Shown: positions 24,972 to 33,972 of the stretch, one piece after another
Layout of the letters: every line of letters begins with the position of its first letter
How positions within the stretch are numbered: the first letter of the stretch is position 1
Assembly: GCA_964636895.1 (NCBI GenBank)
Contig: CAZWUW010000008.1
Span: 1 to 53,869, forward strand
Length of the DNA stretch: 53,869 bases
Source: CAZWUW01 sp964636895
Lineage (GTDB): Bacteria; Bacillota; Thermincolia; Thermincolales; CAZWUW01
Direction: 5' to 3'
Notes under the pieces: model-generated
Told to the model about the DNA's origin: nothing
Seen by the model: the letters and a program-made list of their open reading frames with translations, nothing else
Database searches by the model: none
Translations under genes and position numbers: made by a program

Positions 24972-26852
24972 CTACCGCCCCTGACGCCTTTTTTGTTCAA
25001 GATATACTAATAATATCGAAATATCCGCCGGTGATACACCGGAAATACGGGAAGCCTGTCCAACTGAAGATGGTTTAACAGCAGCCAACTTCTGTCTGGC
25101 TTCAGTGGCCAATCCTCTGACCTCCTCATAAACAACCCACTCAGGGATCCTTTTATCCTCCATTTTGGCAAAACGCTCAACCTGGGCTAATTGCTTCTTT
25201 ATATATCCTTCATATTTAACCTGTACTTCCACCTGATCTGCCACATCTTTCGGCAGATCAGGGAAATTACCGGCCATGCCTGCCAATTCCCGGTAACTAA
25301 CCTCCGGCCGGCGCAGCACTTCCAACAAAGGAACTGCCTGGCGTAGTTCCGTGCTGCCCAATTGCTGCAGCCGGGACTGTATTTGCCCGGTGGGACAAAG
25401 AGGGGTTGCACCCAGCCTGTTTTTTTCCCGTTCAATCAAATCTCTTTTTTCCTCAAACCGGCGGTAACGGTCAGCATTAACCAGGCCAATCCGGTAACTT
25501 TTTTCAGTCAGCCGCAGGTCCGCATTGTCTTGACGGAGGAGTAGCCGGTATTCTGCCCGGGAAGTCATAATCCGGTACGGTTCATTAGTGCCTTTGGTCA
25601 CAAGATCGTCGATCAATACCCCTATATACCCCTCAGAGCGTTTGATCAGCATCGGTTCCTTGGCCAAAACGTACCGCGCCGCATTAACTCCCGCGACAAT
25701 ACCCTGAGCGGCTGCCTCTTCATAGCCAGAAGTCCCGTTAACCTGCCCAGCCGAAAACAAACCACTGATGTTTTTAGTTTCCAGGGATGATTTTAACTGC
25801 GTCGGCACAATATAATCATATTCTATAGCATAACCGGGGCGCATCATTTCCACTTTTTCCAGGCCAGGCAGGGTCCGCAGCATTTGTATCTGCACATCCT
25901 CCGGCAGACTGGTGGAAAACCCCTGCACATACATCTCTTCCGTATCCATTCCTTCAGGCTCCAAAAAAACTTGATGACTTGGTTTATCGGCAAACCTTAC
26001 TACCTTATCTTCAATAGAAGGACAATACCTGGGACCGGTGCCCCTGATTTCTCCACTGTAAAGCGGTGACCGATGCAAATTCTCCCTGATTACCCGATGT
26101 GTGTCGGCATTACTATATGTAAGCCAGCAGGGCATCTGATCGCGGGGCGTACGAGGGCTAATAAAAGAAAAAGTATGAGGTTCTTCATCCCCAGGCTGAA
26201 TAAGCATTTTTGTAAAATCAATACTGCGCCTGCTCACTCTGGCCGGGGTACCTGTCTTAAACCGACCCAGTTCCAGGCCCAATTCCCGCAGGTTATCCGC
26301 CAGGACGATGGAAGGAAACTGACCGCTTGGCCCGCCGCTATAAGCTACATCTCCAACAATAATTCTTCCCTGTAAAAAAGTCCCGGCTGTTATCACCACC
26401 GCCTGAGCCAAAAATCTGGCTCCAGTATTGGTTATCACACCTGCTATCCGCTCTCCTTGCAGCAATATCCGCTCAACCAACGCCTGCTTCAGGTCAAGGT
26501 TTTCTTGCCGTTCCAGGACAGCCTTCATCACCGACTGATATTTCTTTTTATCCGCCTGAGCTCGCAGAGCGTGTACTGCCGGTCCCTTACCGGTATTAAG
26601 CATGCGCATCTGGATATGGGTCTTATCCGTGTTAATGCCCATTTCACCGCCCAATGCGTCTATTTCCCGCACCAAATGACCTTTTGCCGGACCTCCCACA
26701 GCCGGATTGCACGGCATAAAAGCAACATTATCCATATTCAGGGTTAACGCTAAAGTCCTGCGGCCCAGCCGGGCCGCGGCCAAAGCCGCTTCACAACCGG
26801 CATGACCGGTGCCAATGACAATCACATCATAATCTCCGGCATGGTATTCCAT
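24972..26852 (-). CDS. mnmG: tRNA uridine-34 carboxymethylaminomethyl modification enzyme MnmG
   Basis: A FAD protein (GidA) that with MnmE installs the 5-carboxymethylaminomethyl group at wobble uridine 34. The product is about 626 aa. It shows the FAD-binding VIVIGTGHAGCEAALAAARLG, CNPAVGGPAKGHLVREIDALGG, TGTFLQGRI-type segment, the central RYCPSIEDKVVRF, and GLFSAGQVNGTSGYEEAAAQG. I take the ATG at 26852; a TTG two codons earlier is possible. It sits 12 nt after mnmE, in the standard thdF-gidA order. Confidence 0.96.
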   Translation of the reverse strand: MEYHAGDYDVIVIGTGHAGCEAALAAARLGRRTLALTLNMDNVAFMPCNPAVGGPAKGHLVREIDALGGEMGINTDKTHIQMRMLNTGKGPAVHALRAQADKKKYQSVMKAVLERQENLDLKQALVERILLQGERIAGVITNTGARFLAQAVVITAGTFLQGRIIVGDVAYSGGPSGQFPSIVLADNLRELGLELGRFKTGTPARVSRRSIDFTKMLIQPGDEEPHTFSFISPRTPRDQMPCWLTYSNADTHRVIRENLHRSPLYSGEIRGTGPRYCPSIEDKVVRFADKPSHQVFLEPEGMDTEEMYVQGFSTSLPEDVQIQMLRTLPGLEKVEMMRPGYAIEYDYIVPTQLKSSLETKNISGLFSAGQVNGTSGYEEAAAQGIVAGVNAARYVLAKEPMLIKRSEGYIGVLIDDLVTKGTNEPYRIMTSRAEYRLLLRQDNADLRLTEKSYRIGLVNADRYRRFEEKRDLIEREKNRLGATPLCPTGQIQSRLQQLGSTELRQAVPLLEVLRRPEVSYRELAGMAGNFPDLPKDVADQVEVQVKYEGYIKKQLAQVERFAKMEDKRIPEWVVYEEVRGLATEARQKLAAVKPSSVGQASRISGVSPADISILLVYLEQKRRQGR

Positions 26853-26864
26853 AACCAATCCACA

Positions 26865-28247
26865 CTACTTTCCTATACAAAATTCACTAAATATACGTTC
26901 TATTATATCTTCACCAAGAGTATCTCCGGTAATTTCGCCAAGCTTTTCCCATGCGCTTCTTAGGTCAATGGCCATACAATCCGTCGGCAGCCCCAGCGTA
27001 ATTGTATTTATTACTTCCTGCAGGCTGTTCCGGGCCTCCACCAGCGCCTGCCGGTGCCTGACATTAGTTACCAGCACTCCTTCGCCGGCATCTGCCTCAC
27101 CGTCCAGCACCTTTTCAGCAATGCGGTTTTTTAGTTCTGCCAACCCTTCGCCATTTTTTAAAGATAAATTAACCTTGCCCATAAGTGGAAGCAATTCATC
27201 AATCACTCCCAAATCCATATCTAATTGAACATCTGTCTTGTTTATCAGCACAAATCCGGTTTTGCCTTTAACCAATTCCGCTATAATTAAATCTTCATCC
27301 CCAATTCCTGAAGATGCATCCAGCATAAATAACACCATATCGGCCGTATCCAGCATCTCCCTGGTTTTTTCCACGCCTATTTTTTCCACCAGGTCCTCGG
27401 TCTCCCGAATGCCGGCGGTATCAATGATAATTAAAGGAATACCCTTAATGTTTATGTATTCTTCTATAACATCCCTGGTTGTCCCAGGTATATCTGTCAC
27501 AATCGCCCTTTTTTCCTGCAGCAGGGCATTTAAGAGCGAAGACTTGCCAACGTTAGGTTTCCCCAAAATAACAGTCCGCAAGCCTTCCCGCAATATTTTA
27601 CCCGATTCTGCGGTGGCCATTAATTGTTCTGTCTCTGCCAGCATTTCACGGGTAGCGACCGCAATTTGTTCCCGGGATATTTCTTCAATATCATGCTCCG
27701 GAAAATCGATTCCGGCCTCAATATAGGCAATAATTTTAAGCAAAGCATTTCTTATCTCATTTATTTTGTCTGATAACCCCCCCGATAACTGGCGAACAGC
27801 TACCTGCAGACTGCGGTCGGTTTTAGCATTAATCAGATCCATTACAGATTCAGCCTGTGCTAGGTCAATCCGGCCATTTAAAAAAGCCCGTTTGGTAAAC
27901 TCACCTGGTTCTGCCAGTCGTGCTCCTGTCCTAACCACACCTGCCAACGCCTGGCGCACAGCCACCACACCGCCATGACAATTTATTTCCACTACATCCT
28001 CAGTTGTGAATGAGTGGGGAGCGCGCATTACGGCAAGCAATACTTCATCTATTACAATCTCTGTATCAGGCTCCACCAAATAACCATAAACTAATTTATG
28101 CGATTCCACAGTATCGAGGTCACATTTTTTTTTGCCGCGAAAAAGTTTTTTGGCAATCATTACTGCATCTTTGCCGCTTATCCTGACAATCCCGATTCCG
28201 GCAGCACCTATTGGTGTGGATATGGCGGCAATAGTATCATCAACCAT
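26865..28247 (-). CDS. mnmE: tRNA modification GTPase MnmE
   Basis: The GTPase partner of MnmG (460 aa). The N-terminal folate-binding domain begins DTIAAISTPIGAAGIGIVRISG; the inserted G domain has GKPNVGKSSLLNAL, DIPGTTRD, DTAGIRE and NKTD; the protein ends with the universal FCIGK, whose cysteine is needed for modification. AAAGGTGG lies upstream of the ATG. The gene is separated from jag by a terminator, so the mnmE-mnmG-rsmG group probably has its own promoter. Confidence 0.97.
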   Translation of the reverse strand: MVDDTIAAISTPIGAAGIGIVRISGKDAVMIAKKLFRGKKKCDLDTVESHKLVYGYLVEPDTEIVIDEVLLAVMRAPHSFTTEDVVEINCHGGVVAVRQALAGVVRTGARLAEPGEFTKRAFLNGRIDLAQAESVMDLINAKTDRSLQVAVRQLSGGLSDKINEIRNALLKIIAYIEAGIDFPEHDIEEISREQIAVATREMLAETEQLMATAESGKILREGLRTVILGKPNVGKSSLLNALLQEKRAIVTDIPGTTRDVIEEYINIKGIPLIIIDTAGIRETEDLVEKIGVEKTREMLDTADMVLFMLDASSGIGDEDLIIAELVKGKTGFVLINKTDVQLDMDLGVIDELLPLMGKVNLSLKNGEGLAELKNRIAEKVLDGEADAGEGVLVTNVRHRQALVEARNSLQEVINTITLGLPTDCMAIDLRSAWEKLGEITGDTLGEDIIERIFSEFCIGK

Positions 28248-28296
28248 GCTAAAATTCCACCTTTTATTAAAGTAACACTTTTCTGCAATGCAAGAA

Positions 28297-28324
28297 AACC
28301 CAGTAATACCACTATTACTGGGTT
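28297..28324 (-). terminator. Terminator after jag
   Basis: AACCCAGTAATA (28297-28308) pairs perfectly with TATTACTGGGTT (28313-28324) around a 4-nt loop; on the minus strand TTTTCTT follows. It ends the rpmH-rnpA-yidD-yidC-jag transcript. Confidence 0.85.
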
Positions 28325-28333
28325 AGCTCTAAA

Positions 28334-28954
28334 CTATTTTTTGGGCGCAATAACAATTTTTCTATACGGTTCTTCGCCTTCGCTATAAGTATAAACATCG
28401 CTGTGTTCCTGTAGTGCAGTATGAATCATCCGCCGCTCATGTGGATTCATTGGTTCCAACACCACATCACGCCCCTTGTGCTTGGCCTTTTCGGCAAGAC
28501 GGAAAGCAAGTCTATGCAAGGTTTCTTCCCTTCTTTTGCGATAGCCCTCTACATCAAGTATAAACCTGATTCTTTTTTCAAGGTGCCGGTTAGCCACTAA
28601 ATTAACCAAGTACTGTAAAGCATCAAGGGTATCGCCACGCCGCCCGATTAAAATCCCCAAATCCGGCCCGGATACATCCAAAACCGTATATTCTTCAACT
28701 TCTTTAGTGGTTATTTTAACTTCCAAGCCCATCTGAACAAAAATATCACTTAAAAATCTCTTTGCTTTCCCTGCCGGATTTTCCTTTTCTGTTACTCTTA
28801 CTTTGGCAGACTTAGCACCGATAAGCCCAAAAATTCCTTTGCTGGGCTCTGCCAATACTTCATAAGTTATTTGCTCTGCTTTTAAACCAAGTTCGTCAAG
28901 TGCAGCACTAATAGCATCCTCAATTGTTTTTCCGCTTTTTTCTATTTCCTTCAT
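28334..28954 (-). CDS. jag: RNA-binding protein Jag (KhpB)
   Basis: A 206-aa RNA-binding protein with three parts: the Jag N-terminal domain (about residues 1-52, with GLIGAKSAKVRV), a KH domain with the GxxG loop LIGRRGDTL, and an R3H domain near the C-terminus (NPHERRMIHTAL). In Firmicutes it is encoded with YidC and is linked to cell-envelope growth and sRNA binding. The start overlaps the 3' end of yidC by 35 nt in a different frame. Confidence 0.94.
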   Translation of the reverse strand: MKEIEKSGKTIEDAISAALDELGLKAEQITYEVLAEPSKGIFGLIGAKSAKVRVTEKENPAGKAKRFLSDIFVQMGLEVKITTKEVEEYTVLDVSGPDLGILIGRRGDTLDALQYLVNLVANRHLEKRIRFILDVEGYRKRREETLHRLAFRLAEKAKHKGRDVVLEPMNPHERRMIHTALQEHSDVYTYSEGEEPYRKIVIAPKK

Positions 28955-29606
28955 CTACGACCACTTCCTCCTTCAAAGGTTCCCCAATAGGCATCCTGTT
29001 AATAAAAAACTGTTGAATGGCACTAACAATATTAGATGCTACCCAATATACGCCCAAACCGGAAGGAAAATTTATGGTCAGCCAGCCAATAAAAACGGGC
29101 ATCACATATAACATGGTACGCTGCGTCTGATCCTGCATATTGGTAGTCATACGCTGAAGTAAAAAAGTGGTTACACCTGCCAAAAGAGGCAATAGGTACC
29201 AAGGGTCAGGGTTCTTTAGACTTTCCAACCATAAAAAACCGCCTTTGAACTTAAACTCATTCAATGACTGATATAAACCAATTAGTACCGGCATTTGCAA
29301 TAAAATAGGTAAACAACCGGCTAGTGGATTAGCGCCATATTGTTTATAAAGTTCCATCATAGCAGCCTGGGCCTTTTGGGGGTCTTTATGTTTTTCCTGA
29401 ATCTCTTTAATCTTTGGCTGCAATTGTTGAGTTATTTTCATAGATCGCATTTGTTTAATAGTTAAAGGTAATAAAACCATTTTTACGGTAATTGTCAGTA
29501 AAATAATGGCTACGCCGTAACTTGGTATTCCTACCGTCTTTGTCCAGCCATAAAAAAATACTAATAACCAAGTCATTCCATTAACTAATTGATTCCAAAT
29601 TTCCAA
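28920..29606 (-). CDS. yidC: Membrane protein insertase YidC (SpoIIIJ type)
   Basis: A membrane insertase of the YidC/Oxa1 family in the short Gram-positive form (228 aa) with five hydrophobic segments. The cytoplasmic hairpin after the first core helix has MRSMKITQQLQPKIKEIQEKHKD, then NPLAGCLPILLQMPVLIGLYQSL and a C-terminal GLGVYWVASNIVSAIQQ. There is no lipobox cysteine near the N-terminus, unlike Bacillus SpoIIIJ. The start is TTG behind AGGAGGGA. In spore formers this locus protein also acts in the SpoIIIA-SpoIIQ channel. Confidence 0.93.
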   Translation of the reverse strand: MEIWNQLVNGMTWLLVFFYGWTKTVGIPSYGVAIILLTITVKMVLLPLTIKQMRSMKITQQLQPKIKEIQEKHKDPQKAQAAMMELYKQYGANPLAGCLPILLQMPVLIGLYQSLNEFKFKGGFLWLESLKNPDPWYLLPLLAGVTTFLLQRMTTNMQDQTQRTMLYVMPVFIGWLTINFPSGLGVYWVASNIVSAIQQFFINRMPIGEPLKEEVVVDEGNRKKRKNN

Positions 29607-29636
29607 CTTAGTCCCTCCTCATGCGGGCCTTCTATT

Positions 29637-29846
29637 TTATTCAACCGGGTCATGCCCGCCTGGATGTAGGGGATGACACCGTAATATTCGACGTCCTGCC
29701 TTATATAAACCTTTAATTGCACCATATTTATTTATTGCCTGTAATGAATATTCCGAGCAAGTCGGATAAAAACGACAACTGGGAAGTTTAAGTGGTGAAA
29801 CATATTTTTGATAAAACCGGATTACATGTATAAGAAAATTTTTCAT
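29637..29846 (-). CDS. yidD: Membrane protein insertion efficiency factor YidD
   Basis: A 69-aa amphipathic protein that assists YidC-dependent insertion. It carries the family motifs IRFYQKYVSP, SCRFYPTCSEYSLQAI and GRRILRCHPLHPGGHDPV, including the conserved cysteines. It overlaps the rnpA stop by 4 nt and lies 30 nt before yidC. Confidence 0.95.
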   Translation of the reverse strand: MKNFLIHVIRFYQKYVSPLKLPSCRFYPTCSEYSLQAINKYGAIKGLYKAGRRILRCHPLHPGGHDPVE

Positions 29847-30196
29847 TTTTTTTCCTCAAGCAAGCCACTTTTACCGATTAACCACAAAAAACTTTTCTCT
29901 AAATCCCTATATGTAGCGTTTAAAATCCCGGTTTTGGCAATAAAAATAATGTCATAACCATTTTTAATTTTCGACCTGTTTAATCGACATATTTCTTTTA
30001 AAACTCTCCTGATTCTGTTTCTAACAACCGCATTACCTATCTTTTTACTAACCGAAAAGCCAACCCTGCTGCCAACCATAATACTGTTTTTATTTACATA
30101 TATTACCAGTCTCCTGTCGGCAAACGAGTTCCCATGTCTATACACTTTCCGGAAATCCTTATTTTTTTTTAAATGGCAAGTTTTTTTCTTCATCAT
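29843..30196 (-). CDS. rnpA: Ribonuclease P protein component
   Basis: The protein subunit of RNase P, which trims 5' leaders of tRNA precursors. The 117-aa basic protein has LKKNKDFRKVYRHGNSF at its start and the RNA-binding signature VGSRVGFSVSKKIGNAVVRNRIRRVLKE. It starts with two consecutive ATG codons; the ribosome site is weak (GGA about 5 nt upstream). It lies in the standard rpmH-rnpA-yidD order. Confidence 0.96.
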   Translation of the reverse strand: MMKKKTCHLKKNKDFRKVYRHGNSFADRRLVIYVNKNSIMVGSRVGFSVSKKIGNAVVRNRIRRVLKEICRLNRSKIKNGYDIIFIAKTGILNATYRDLEKSFLWLIGKSGLLEEKK

Positions 30197-30258
30197 TCCA
30201 TTTTATCCATATGTTTATTTCCCTATACTGTTTCTGCCTATCCTTAAAGAATAAGGAA

Positions 30259-30280
30259 AAGGCCACAAACAAGCGGCCTT
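30259..30280 (-). terminator. Hairpin after rpmH
   Basis: On the minus strand AAGGCCGC pairs with GTGGCCTT (one G-U) around a 6-nt loop, followed by TTTTCC. It overlaps the rpmH stop and may partly terminate between rpmH and rnpA. Confidence 0.5.
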
Positions 30281-30413
30281 ATGCAGATAACTTCTTTCTC
30301 CCTTTCAAACGACGTCTCTTTAATACATTTTGTCCAGTTTTGGTTTGCATTCTTTTTAAAAAACCATGCACACGCTTATGTTTTCTATTTTTTGGTTGGT
30401 AAGTCCTCTTCAT
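30279..30413 (-). CDS. rpmH: 50S ribosomal protein L34
   Basis: A 44-aa, very basic ribosomal protein. The translation starts MKRTYQPKNRKHKRVHGF and ends KGRKKLSA, the invariant L34 pattern. It is read from the minus strand with GGGGGTGG about 8 nt before the ATG. It marks the left border of the origin and diverges from dnaA. Confidence 0.97.
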   Translation of the reverse strand: MKRTYQPKNRKHKRVHGFLKRMQTKTGQNVLKRRRLKGRKKLSA

Positions 30414-31056
30414 AACCCGGCCACCCCCTTTAGTTCAGAGAAAACCATTTTTTCCCTTAAGACATTCATACAAAATTATATATTAATTAAAAATAACCGT
30501 CAAGGTAAAAACCTTTTTTTATCCTATTGCTAATACAAATATTATTCTTTTCGACTGCTTTAAAAAAACAATAACCTGAAACCAACTGAACAATTATTTA
30601 ATATTGATAAAGGTGGTGAAATTTGTTATTATTATAATACCCTCTTTGGCGATTATACTATATTTGAAATATACACAACCTGGGGATAAAAATGTTTATA
30701 AATTTTTAGTTTTCTGAAATCTTTACCATTTTAAAAAATGGTTTTTCTTATTGCATTTTTTAAGATAGTTATCCCCAAGAATTTCGATTTATAACATATT
30801 CTTTTTTTATGTGGATAAATTGTGGGTAATGTCTTAATATACGGCATCCTCCTTACTCCCTTAATGATTTCTATTTTTTATATTTAATTCTAAATTACCA
30901 TGTTGTTGTTCTATTACTCTTAGAACGACAAGCTTTTAAACGAAATCATAAATCATAAACTTATTTATAATAATAACCTTTTAACTTATATATCGGTTTT
31001 AATTGAGCTTGTGGATAACATTGTTGATATTGAAGTATTTTTTAGGGGGAAAATCT
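30414..31056 (+). other. oriC: Origin of replication, rpmH-dnaA part (oriC)
   Basis: These 643 bp without a gene separate rpmH and dnaA and are very AT-rich. DnaA boxes (TTATCCACA or its complement) are seen at 30810-30818 and 31010-31018 (perfect) and, with one mismatch, at 30681-30689, 30769-30777 and 30821-30829. An inverted repeat ACCATTTT-AA-AAAATGGT (30725-30742) followed by five T residues may also stop transcription. Promoters for dnaA (right) and rpmH (left) must lie here. The layout matches the bipartite Firmicute origin; the unwinding site cannot be fixed by eye. Confidence 0.85.
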
Positions 31057-32406
31057 ATGTTAGACCTGGAAATCTCTGAATTATGGCAAAAAACCCTTTC
31101 TCTTGTCGAAAAACAAGTAAGTAAACCATCTTTTGAAACCTGGCTTAAATCAGCAATTCCCACTGGTTTTTATAATGAAACCCTGATTGTCGAAGTACCT
31201 CACCAATTTGCCAAAGACTGGCTAGAGAGCCGTTATGCCGATATGATAAAAACTGTTTTACATAATCTTCTGGAACGGGAAATAAGTATTTCCTTTGTTT
31301 TACCTAATTATAATAATATACCTGATGCTTTTCAACAGGTTGCTGCCGCTATACCCAAATACAACCATGGGGAAGAAATGCAGCCAGCCAGTTTAAACCC
31401 CAAATATACTTTTGATACTTTTGTAGTCGGCAACAGCAACCGTTTTGCCCACGCCGCCTCCCTAGCGGTAGCGGAAGCGCCGGCCAAAGCTTATAACCCC
31501 CTTTTTATATACGGTGGAGTCGGACTTGGCAAAACACACCTAATGCAGGCTATTGGTCATTATATATTAGAAAACAACAAAAGAACCAAAGTTGTTTATG
31601 TTTCTTCCGAAAAGTTTACTAACGAACTTATTAACTCAATTCGCGATGATAAAACCGTAGAATTCCGTAATTGTTATCGCAATATGGACATCCTTTTGAT
31701 TGACGACATCCAGTTTTTGGCCAATAAAGAACGAACCCAGGAAGAATTTTTCCATACTTTTAATACTTTATACGAAGCCAATAAGCAAATTATTATTTCC
31801 AGTGACCGACCTCCCAAAGAGATTCCTACCTTGGAAGACCGTTTACGTTCACGTTTTGAATGGGGACTGATTACCGATATTCAACCGCCCGACCTGGAAA
31901 CCAGGATTGCCATATTAAGAAAAAAAGCTAAACTGGAAGACCTTCAAGTACCTAATGAAGTTATGGTTTATATTGCCGATCGTATCCAATCTAACATAAG
32001 AGAACTGGAAGGAGCACTTATCAGGGTAATGGCCTTTGCTTCCCTGAATAACAGAGAGATTACCCCCGACTTAGCCGGGGAAGCATTAAAAGATATTTTA
32101 CCACCGGCCAAACCAAAACAAATATCTATTACCATGATTCAACAGATAATTGCTGATTTTTTTAATATGCGTTTTGACGATTTAAAAGCAAAGAAAAGAA
32201 CCAGAGCAGTTGCTTATCCTCGCCAGATAGCCATGTACCTAAGTCGTGAGCTTACTGATCATTCTCTGCCGCAAATAGGCGCGGCTTTCGGCGGTCGAGA
32301 TCATACAACTGTTATCCACGCTCACGAAAAAATATCCAGTGCATTACAAATAGATACTCACTTACAATTAACTATTACAGAATTAAAAAATTTAATTACG
32401 AAATAG
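31057..32406 (+). CDS. dnaA: Chromosomal replication initiator DnaA
   Basis: The AAA+ protein that opens the origin (449 aa). Domain I starts LDLEISELWQKTLSLVEKQ; the Walker A motif is GGVGLGKTHLMQA, Walker B LLIDDIQFL; the sensor region contains SDRPPKEIPTLEDRLRSRFEWG; and domain IV ends with the box-binding GGRDHTTVIHAHEKI. I chose the ATG at 31057 behind AGGGGGA; a TTG at 31003 would add 18 residues that no DnaA has. DnaA boxes lie on both sides. Confidence 0.98.
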   Translation: MLDLEISELWQKTLSLVEKQVSKPSFETWLKSAIPTGFYNETLIVEVPHQFAKDWLESRYADMIKTVLHNLLEREISISFVLPNYNNIPDAFQQVAAAIPKYNHGEEMQPASLNPKYTFDTFVVGNSNRFAHAASLAVAEAPAKAYNPLFIYGGVGLGKTHLMQAIGHYILENNKRTKVVYVSSEKFTNELINSIRDDKTVEFRNCYRNMDILLIDDIQFLANKERTQEEFFHTFNTLYEANKQIIISSDRPPKEIPTLEDRLRSRFEWGLITDIQPPDLETRIAILRKKAKLEDLQVPNEVMVYIADRIQSNIRELEGALIRVMAFASLNNREITPDLAGEALKDILPPAKPKQISITMIQQIIADFFNMRFDDLKAKKRTRAVAYPRQIAMYLSRELTDHSLPQIGAAFGGRDHTTVIHAHEKISSALQIDTHLQLTITELKNLITK

Positions 32407-32614
32407 ATGGGGATATAACACTTAAATGTGTATAATCATTATCTATCTACTAACATTTTTTTAACAACCCTATAACCATGAATTTACTCTAATAAATTAT
32501 CATATCCACATATTCACAAGCCCTATTACTATTACTACTTATTTATTTAACATATAAATATAAAAAAGATTGCACATTTTTTGTCACATAAATATGTGGA
32601 TAAAGGAGGTTTCT
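32407..32614 (+). other. dnaA-dnaN spacer with DnaA boxes
   Basis: An AT-rich spacer of about 208 bp, the second part of the bipartite origin. It has one perfect DnaA box at 32595-32603, just before the dnaN ribosome site, and a one-mismatch box at 32502-32510. AT-rich runs between them are candidates for unwinding. Confidence 0.7.
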
Positions 32615-33724
32615 ATGAAAATATTATCTACCAAAGACAATCTTGTTTATGGCATTCAAACAGTACATAAAGCAGTTTCATCAAAAAATCCGTTGCCTAT
32701 TTTAACAGGAATTCTTTTAAGAGCCGAACATAATAAAATTACCTTTATGGCCACCGACCTGGAAATAGGTATTCAATGCAGTGTACCGGCAACCGTACTG
32801 GAAGAAGGAAGTGTAGTATTGCCGGCCAAATATATGAACGAAATGGTTCGCCGGCTGCCGGACACACAAATAAAAATAGAAACAAATCAGGAAAATTTTT
32901 CTACAGTTGTTAATTATGGCACCTCTGAATTTAGCCTGCTTGGTTTTTCCGCAGAGCAGTTTCCGGCTTTTCCGGAAATAGAAAGCGATTTAAAATTAGC
33001 AATTAAAGAAGATTTGCTTCGACATATGATTAAACAGGTAAGTTTTGCTACATCATTAGATGACAATAGACCTATTTTCAGTGGTGTTTTATTGGAAAAA
33101 GAAGCACAGGATATTAGGCTGGTGGCTACCGACACACACCGCCTTGCTTTTCGTAAAGGAAAAACAGCAGCCGATGGAAATGAACATTTAGTAAGCGTTA
33201 TAATACCTGGTAAAACATTGAATGAAGTTAACCGGGTTATGGTAGATGAAGAAAATGATATATTAATGACTGTTGGTGAAAATCAGATTTTTTTTGAAAC
33301 AGAAAATGTAAAAATAATTTCCCGGCTGATTGCAGGTCAATTTCCCAATTACAAACAAGTTATCCCGCAAGGATGTAAATCAAAAATAAAAGTGCGCACC
33401 AAAAATTTGCTGGAATCTGCGGAAAGAGCATCATTACTGGCTAAAGAAGGCACTAATGTTATTAGAATTACCGTCAATAAAGACGATATGATTATTAATT
33501 CCAATAGTCCCGACATTGGAAAAATTCATGAACAGTTACCTATTCTGCTGGAAGGTGAAGAAACACAGATAGCTTTTAATTCCAAATATCTGATAGATGT
33601 ATTAAAGGTTATCGAAACTGAAGAAGTTTTATTGGAGTTGACCGGCTCTTTAAGTCCCGGCATTATAAAACCTGTTGAAGGGGAAGACTATATTTATTTG
33701 ATTCTACCGGTAAGAATAGTATAA
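32615..33724 (+). CDS. dnaN: DNA polymerase III sliding clamp (beta subunit)
   Basis: The ring-shaped processivity clamp (369 aa), three similar domains. It starts MKILSTKDNLVYGIQTVHKAV and has the linker FPEIE, TDTHRLAFRK in the second domain, and ends in YLILPVRIV, the expected clamp C-terminus. The ATG at 32615 follows AAAGGAGGT; the open frame extends 15 codons upstream through a DnaA box and is not coding there. Confidence 0.97.
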   Translation: MKILSTKDNLVYGIQTVHKAVSSKNPLPILTGILLRAEHNKITFMATDLEIGIQCSVPATVLEEGSVVLPAKYMNEMVRRLPDTQIKIETNQENFSTVVNYGTSEFSLLGFSAEQFPAFPEIESDLKLAIKEDLLRHMIKQVSFATSLDDNRPIFSGVLLEKEAQDIRLVATDTHRLAFRKGKTAADGNEHLVSVIIPGKTLNEVNRVMVDEENDILMTVGENQIFFETENVKIISRLIAGQFPNYKQVIPQGCKSKIKVRTKNLLESAERASLLAKEGTNVIRITVNKDDMIINSNSPDIGKIHEQLPILLEGEETQIAFNSKYLIDVLKVIETEEVLLELTGSLSPGIIKPVEGEDYIYLILPVRIV

Positions 33725-33746
33725 AAAAACATAAGGAAGTGTAAGT

Positions 33747-33962
33747 TTGCCAATAGAAGTGAGTATTAAAACCGCCTCAATTAAGTTGGATCAGTTTTTG
33801 AAGTGGGCTGGGATAGCAGCTACCGGCGGTGAAGCAAAATTAATAATTCAGCAAGGTATGATTAAAATTAACGGAAACCCGGAAATAAGAAGGAGCTTAA
33901 ATCTGACGGTCGGTGATATTATTGAGGTAGCCGGAAAAGGTTGTTTTATTATAACTTCCTGA
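33747..33962 (+). CDS. rlbA: S4-domain RNA-binding protein RlbA (YaaA)
   Basis: A 71-aa S4-type RNA-binding protein found between dnaN and recF in Firmicutes, thought to act in ribosome assembly. The S4 core is visible as IKLDQFLKWAGIAATGGEAKLIIQQGMIKINGNPEIRR. It starts at TTG with AAGGAAGTG upstream and ends 10 nt before recF. Confidence 0.92.
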   Translation: MPIEVSIKTASIKLDQFLKWAGIAATGGEAKLIIQQGMIKINGNPEIRRSLNLTVGDIIEVAGKGCFIITS

Positions 33963-33972
33963 GAGGTCAGGG